DNA of 64,000 nucleotides from an uncultured Clostridia bacterium. GTDB taxonomy: Bacteria > Bacillota > Clostridia > Oscillospirales > Acutalibacteraceae. Shown here piece after piece: positions 61,283 to 64,000 of this stretch. Under the pieces are notes generated by a model. It had not been told where the DNA came from, searched no databases, and was given only the letters and a program-made list of their open reading frames with translations. Numbering within the stretch: the stretch's first letter is position 1; each line of letters opens with the position of its first letter. The stretch is taken from the NCBI GenBank assembly GCA_946186665.1, contig CAMHOE010000004.1:22831-86830 (forward strand), given 5' to 3'. A program made the translations under genes and the position numbers.

Positions 61283-61939
61283 TCAAATAAAACCGTGCTG
61301 TGCAAGAAAATCCTCTGTTATACGGCTCTCCGGTTTTTTGTCCGTATCGGTCTGCGCCTGCATAAGACGCTGAACATACTTGCCGATAATATCATTTTCA
61401 AGATTTACTATATCTCCGGCTTTTTTTGACAGCAAAGTCGTCTGACTGCCGGTATGGGGTATCACGGAAACAGAAAAGCTATCCGCTGTCAATGAAGCCA
61501 CTGTCAGGCTGATACCGTCAATAGCAATCGAACCTTTCTCTACTATAAGGGACAATATACCTTTGTCGGCTGATATCTCTACCCAGACAGCGTTGTTCTC
61601 CCTTTTCATAGCTATTATCGTTCCTGTGCCGTCAATATGACCGGAAACGATATGACCGCCGAACCGCCCCAGTGCAGACATAGCACGTTCCAGATTTACT
61701 TTGTCGCCCTTTTTCAGTCTGCCCAGTGATGAACGCCTTAAGGTTTCGGGCATCACATCAGCCGTAAATCCGCCGGAAAGAAGTTTTGTGACCGTCAGAC
61801 ATACACCGTTCACTGCAATGGAATCTCCTGTTCTCGTACCCTCAAGCACAACAGAAGCATTTATCATCAGCTCCCCATAGCTGACTGAAGAAACTATACT
61901 GCCGATAGTTCCCATCTCTTCAATTATCCCCGTGAACAT
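61283..61939 (-). CDS. ribE: Riboflavin synthase, alpha chain
   Basis: 218 residues. Dismutates two lumazines to riboflavin. Two lumazine-binding repeats: MFTGIIEEMG..DSIAVNGVCLTV..ETLRRSSLG and GHIVSGHIDGTG..GSIAIDGISLTVA. The C terminus has a longer polar tail (TDTDKKPESRITEDFLAQ). AGAGGT lies before the ATG, which overlaps the end of ribD by 20 bp. Confidence 0.97.
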   Translation of the reverse strand: MFTGIIEEMGTIGSIVSSVSYGELMINASVVLEGTRTGDSIAVNGVCLTVTKLLSGGFTADVMPETLRRSSLGRLKKGDKVNLERAMSALGRFGGHIVSGHIDGTGTIIAMKRENNAVWVEISADKGILSLIVEKGSIAIDGISLTVASLTADSFSVSVIPHTGSQTTLLSKKAGDIVNLENDIIGKYVQRLMQAQTDTDKKPESRITEDFLAQHGFI

Positions 61940-63065
61940 CTGCGATACCTCTTTTCACATCATATTCAAGCAAAACATCATCCCCAAGAACAGTAAGCCT
62001 TCTGTTTTCAAGTATTGCTCCACTCTGAGGGCAGTCCGCACCAAGTCCTTCTACAGGAGTCTTTGCATCCCTGCCGCCTATCACCACAGGAGCGATATAT
62101 GCGTATATATGGTCAACGATGTTTTCACGCAGTGCGCTTTCGTTTATTTCACCGCCGCCTTCAATAAGCACACTTGATATCTGCATTTCCCCAAGCTTTT
62201 TCATCAGCGCCCTCAAGTCTGTCCTGTTATTCTTTGCCGGAAGTACACACACCTGAACGCCGCGCTCTTCAAGAGCCGCTGTTTTTTCCTTATCGTCACA
62301 TACACAGGCAACGAGTGTCGGGTATTCCTTTGCGCTTCGGCATATCTTACTGTCGGGTGGGATACGCAATTGAGAATCAACTATAACTCTCAGCGGCTGA
62401 TGTTCGTTTTCTATGCGGCAGTTAAGCATAGGGTCATCTGCAAGCACCGTACCGATACCGGCAAGCACCGCACTGTAAAGACCTCTCAGCTCATGCACAT
62501 GAGCCCTTGCCTTTTCTCCGGTTATCCACTTTGAAGCGCCTGTATATGCGGCAATTTTCCCGTCAAGGCTCATTGCATATTTCATAACAACATACGGAGT
62601 TTTTGTGGTTATGTAATGAAAAAACGCCTTGTTAATCTCATCACATTCCTCACGCATAAAATCCTCTGTCACTTTTATACCATGTTCCCTGAGCATTTTA
62701 ACGCCCTTGCCAGCCACGAGGGGGTTAGGGTCACGAGAGCCGACAAACACCCTTGCTATTTTATTTTCGATTATTGCTTCTGTACAAGGCGGAGTACGGC
62801 CATAGTGACAGCAAGGTTCAAGTGTAACATACATATCCGCCCCCTCCGCAGACTGTGTCAGAGACGCAAAAGCATTCCTTTCTGCGTGCAGACCGCCGCA
62901 CCGTTCATGGAAGCCTTCGCCTATTATTTTACCATCCTTAACTATCACTGCGCCGACCAACGGATTAGGAGCGGCAAAGCCCCTGCCATTCCGAGCAAGC
63001 TCCAGTGCTCTTTTCATATAGCGGTTTCTGTCTGTATTTTCGTCACAAAGTATTCTATCATTCAT
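61920..63065 (-). CDS. ribD: Bifunctional pyrimidine deaminase/reductase
   Basis: 381 residues. The N-terminal deaminase has zinc ligands in LHAERNAF and EPCCHYGRTPPC, and APNPLVGAVIVKDG. The C-terminal reductase has KYAMSLDGKIAAYTGASKWITG and VLIEGGGEIN. The ATG at 63065 lies 8 bases after AAAGGAG; the GTG at 63074 is too close to it. First gene of the operon, directly under the FMN riboswitch. Confidence 0.97.
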   Translation of the reverse strand: MNDRILCDENTDRNRYMKRALELARNGRGFAAPNPLVGAVIVKDGKIIGEGFHERCGGLHAERNAFASLTQSAEGADMYVTLEPCCHYGRTPPCTEAIIENKIARVFVGSRDPNPLVAGKGVKMLREHGIKVTEDFMREECDEINKAFFHYITTKTPYVVMKYAMSLDGKIAAYTGASKWITGEKARAHVHELRGLYSAVLAGIGTVLADDPMLNCRIENEHQPLRVIVDSQLRIPPDSKICRSAKEYPTLVACVCDDKEKTAALEERGVQVCVLPAKNNRTDLRALMKKLGEMQISSVLIEGGGEINESALRENIVDHIYAYIAPVVIGGRDAKTPVEGLGADCPQSGAILENRRLTVLGDDVLLEYDVKRGIADVHGDN

Positions 63066-63103
63066 TCTATTCACTCCTTTATTTTCAGATGATATTCACA
63101 AAA

Positions 63104-63138
63104 ACAAAAAAACGCCAATGGAGCAATTCCAAAGGCGG
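63104..63138 (-). terminator. Riboswitch-controlled terminator
   Basis: CGCC-TT-TGGA/TCCA-TT-GGCG stem followed by TTTTTTTG on the minus strand, between the FMN aptamer and ribD. Expected to form when FMN is bound. Confidence 0.85.
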
Positions 63139-63182
63139 TAACACATGACGGTAATAGTAATGTACTGCTATGCCGTTCAACA

Positions 63183-63302
63183 ACCTCTTTCATCCGGACT
63201 ATACCGTCGGCTCCGGAATTTCACCGGATCAGCATTTACTATTGCAAACGCGAGCGGGCTATACCGCCGGTGGGGATTTCCACCCCGCCCCAAGGTTCTC
63301 AC
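63183..63302 (-). promoter_or_regulatory. FMN riboswitch (RFN element)
   Basis: The minus strand shows the RFN core: GGGGCGGGGTGGAAATCCCC, ACCGGCGGTATAGCCCGC, GGTGAAATTCCGGAGCC, GACGGTATAGTCCGGATGAAAGA. With the downstream terminator this is a transcriptional off-switch for the rib operon in response to FMN. Confidence 0.95.
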
Positions 63303-63359
63303 TAATCAAATTGTACCACACTTCCCCCCACTTGTAAACCCCCCGGCAAGCTGCCGCTC

Positions 63360-63485
63360 CCAATTCGCGGCGCAGAGCCTGCGCTCCCGATTCGCGGTGG
63401 CGTTCGTACCCCAAGGGCACTTCCTTCGGGCGCTAACGCTCACTCTGATAGTATGACCGATACTTTTCCTGCCCGCGTTTCTCCG
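63360..63485 (+). repeat. Dispersed repeat module R3, copy e
   Basis: GCGCAGAGCCTGCGC and ATTCGCGGTGGCGTTCG match copy d; CGCTAACGCTCACTCTGATAG, TATGACC and ACTTTTCCTGCCCGCG match copy c. There is a 20-bp or so insertion around 63410-63430. Confidence 0.7.
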
Positions 63486-63519
63486 CCCAACACGCCCCTT
63501 ACGGTGCGCTTATGGGCGG
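63483..63519 (+). terminator. CCGCCCA/TGGGCGG hairpin with T4
   Basis: 7-bp GC-rich stem followed by TTTTGG, between R3 and R1 copies. Could act as a weak terminator. Confidence 0.4.
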
Positions 63520-63535
63520 TTTTGGTTGTGGAGGA

Positions 63536-63644
63536 TAGTCGTAAACGTGTACAGCAGCAGCCAAAGCGCACCTTTAGGTGCGTGACGCGGACGGTTCAAT
63601 AAAAAGCCGATGCGTTGTTAAGTCGTCCAGTGCGGTCACGCACC
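63536..63644 (+). repeat. Dispersed repeat module R1, copy d
   Basis: TAGTCGTAAACGTGTACAGC, hairpin GCGCACC-TTTA-GGTGCGT (63567-63584), GACGCGGACGG core, and hairpin GTGCG-GTCA-CGCAC. The first stem differs from copies a and c at several paired positions but remains paired. Confidence 0.8.
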
Positions 63645-63649
63645 GGACT

Positions 63650-63677
63650 TTTCGACTTTTTGAGGTCGAATTTTTTG
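63650..63677 (+). terminator. Intrinsic terminator directly after R1 copy d
   Basis: TTCGAC/GTCGAA stem with an 8-nt loop and TTTTTT. No coding gene precedes it on the plus strand, so it may end an RNA that includes R1. Confidence 0.6.
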
Positions 63678-64000
63678 TTTCTTTGAGGACAGATCGAGGG
63701 AGCTTTTCATAGGTTCACTTCAATATATAAGAGTGAATACTATTATCTTTCTCAGGGTAAAAAACTGATGTGTTATTAAACTTTTAAACGTGCTCACGTT
63801 TTCAACATTTTTAGTGGGCACAGAAACGCAGGAAGTTACAAATATCTTCGTTTTGTTCGATTGAGATTATTCAGCATATACATTGATTTATCAGTTGTAT
63901 GCGTTTTACGTGAAATTAATTATACTTTCTAAAAAAAAAGGGGGGCAAAAGGGGCAAAAATTTCAAAAGTCATAAATAGTGTCTGCTCAATGATCAAGCA
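63678..64000. other. Intergenic end of window, no gene seen
   Basis: AT-rich, with a homopolymeric A9/G6 stretch (about 63931-63957). No open frame with a ribosome binding site and no RNA gene recognised. Confidence 0.5.

Noticed and set aside
61094..61429. 111-residue plus-strand frame over the miniature element
   Set aside because: Half lies in the MITE-like element and half is antisense to ribE; no ribosome binding site. Not a transposase.
1..63644. CRISPR array
   Set aside because: The dispersed repeats are long, far apart and imperfect, and no short direct repeats with regular spacers or cas genes occur.
1..64000. tRNA, rRNA, tmRNA or prophage genes
   Set aside because: Scanned by eye for T-loop GTTCRA motifs, rRNA conserved blocks and phage structural genes. 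None found beyond rnpB.

Overview
The window looks like chromosomal DNA of a low-to-moderate GC, Gram-positive anaerobe of the class Clostridia, most like Ruminococcus and its relatives (Oscillospiraceae). This is inferred from gene content: a glgB-glgC-glgD-glgA glycogen set with the Firmicutes-type GlgD subunit, a DUF1934-argS pair, DUF4250 and CarD-like proteins, an LPxTG-like surface protein, strong AGGAGG ribosome binding sites and many TTGACA-17-TATAAT promoters. No database search was possible, so the genus is only a suggestion. Most genes are ordinary housekeeping genes in short operons. The unusual material lies in the intergenic DNA and in a few fused or degenerate proteins.

Layout. 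1-4.2 kb: dispersed repeats, then tcdA, a small membrane protein, prmA, an acidic-tailed membrane protein and an Mrp-type Fe-S carrier. 4.2-9.4 kb: trpS coupled to a PLP aminotransferase (minus strand), a DRE-TIM aldolase-like gene, the RNase P RNA gene rnpB (minus strand) and an unknown membrane protein. 9.4-13.4 kb: a membrane nucleotide-sugar dehydratase, a CarD-like regulator, and a DUF6442-like/HTH pair behind a perfect palindromic operator. 13.6-17.5 kb: a secreted anchored protein, then padR with a flavodoxin/SCP2/membrane fusion protein. 17.9-22.9 kb: an SPFH/zinc-ribbon operon like Bacillus ydjG-ydjH-ydjI, a GNAT enzyme and two membrane proteins. 23.3-28.2 kb: a 1,646-residue wall-anchored surface protein. 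28.3-30.6 kb: DUF4250, a repeat cluster and a VWA lipoprotein. 30.9-39.1 kb: asnB facing the glycogen operon. 39.4-41.5 kb: an NlpC/P60 protein with four peptidoglycan-binding repeats. 42.1-47.6 kb: ddl-murI-DUF1934-argS, a degenerate MetH-like protein and a small membrane protein. 47.6-48.6 kb: repeats and a candidate type I toxin-antitoxin locus. 48.6-55.2 kb: ychF, a proline-rich DUF4190-like protein and a heterodimeric ABC exporter. 55.3-63.3 kb: a three-part FrhB/beta-helix/SDR fusion protein and the riboflavin operon (FMN riboswitch-ribD-ribE-ribBA-ribH-HAD) with a miniature transposon between ribE and ribBA. 63.3-64 kb: more dispersed repeats.

The strongest candidates for something undescribed are: (1) the locus at 47912-48275, where a 34-residue hydrophobic peptide gene with a G-tract/C-tract 5' leader faces a convergent, promoter- and terminator-equipped antisense RNA, and the two RNAs share a nearly identical 5' sequence; (2) three dispersed modules, called here R1, R2 and R3, found in different combinations at six places, with compensatory changes in their hairpins that point to selection on structure; (3) a 256-bp MITE-like element with a TTTA target duplication inside the rib operon; (4) fusion or degenerate proteins at 55309, 15872 and 46182.
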